A stretch of 64,000 nucleotides of DNA from Solea solea (lineage: Eukaryota; Chordata; Actinopteri; Pleuronectiformes; Soleidae). Below are positions 63,851 to 64,000 of the stretch, piece after piece (position 1 is the stretch's first letter; each line of letters opens with the position of its first letter). The position numbers were made by a program, and so were the translations under genes. The notes beneath the pieces are model-generated. The model ran no database searches and was not told the origin of the DNA. It worked only from the letters and a program-made list of their open reading frames with translations. The stretch is taken from positions 7,563,001 to 7,627,000 of the forward strand of contig NC_081150.1 in NCBI RefSeq assembly GCF_958295425.1, written 5' to 3'.

Positions 63851-64000
63851 CTGTGGAAAAGAAAGGCCATGGACAGGCATTAGCACAGAATATATTAACT
63901 GCAGAGTGGTTCAAAAGGTAAAGCACTAAAAACTGTCACATTTAAAGGAAGAAAAAAAAAATAGAAGAAAAACATTCCCCCTGTTTGGTGTGTTCTACTA

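Overview
The window is nuclear DNA from a ray-finned fish, most likely a percomorph teleost. The evidence is interrupted coding sequence with GT-AG introns, an MDGA2-type vertebrate gene, and many relics of short transposons that I recognise from teleost genomes. No prokaryotic gene structure is present, and almost all open reading frames are chance products of AT-rich or simple-sequence DNA.

The only protein-coding gene I can support lies at 50,866-63,850 on the minus strand. It is the 3' end of mdga2 (MAM-domain GPI-anchored cell-surface protein). Six exons can be read with consistent splice phases: a 21-nt linker microexon, four exons that build one complete MAM domain with its four cysteines, and a terminal exon encoding a GPI-attachment signal and the stop. 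The gene continues beyond the right edge, where the immunoglobulin domains and FN3 region should lie. A possible polyadenylation signal sits about 190 nt after the stop.

The left 50 kb is the intergenic region downstream of mdga2, and I find no exon in it. Its main feature is a tandem array of about 12 kb (5,706-17,770) of a 38-bp monomer. The array is interrupted five times by a block of about 140 nt containing a decayed tRNA-Leu-like sequence, and it has been enlarged by block duplications of 837 bp and 1,569 bp. It sits between AAATA/TATTT-rich arms whose outer ends carry a perfect 19-bp inverted repeat and a perfect 24-bp direct repeat. An element of about 0.8 kb with 58-bp inverted arms lies between the array and the right arm. 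The whole block (5,256-18,934) looks like a foldback-type mobile element in which an internal repeat has grown into satellite DNA. This is the best candidate here for something undescribed.

The rest of the intergenic DNA holds transposon debris. It includes a Tc1-like relic (3.1-3.6 kb), a near-perfect 42-bp-arm palindrome (19.2 kb), an element of about 600 bp flanked by TTAA (22.0-22.6 kb), a head-to-head pair of hAT-like MITEs (23.1-23.5 kb), several TTAA-ended MITE relics, two tandem tRNA-like sequences (24.5-24.7 kb), a tRNA-derived SINE (35.5 kb), a Charlie-like hAT MITE (43.1-43.3 kb) and microsatellites. Family names for repeats come from memory of teleost consensus sequences and were not searched.
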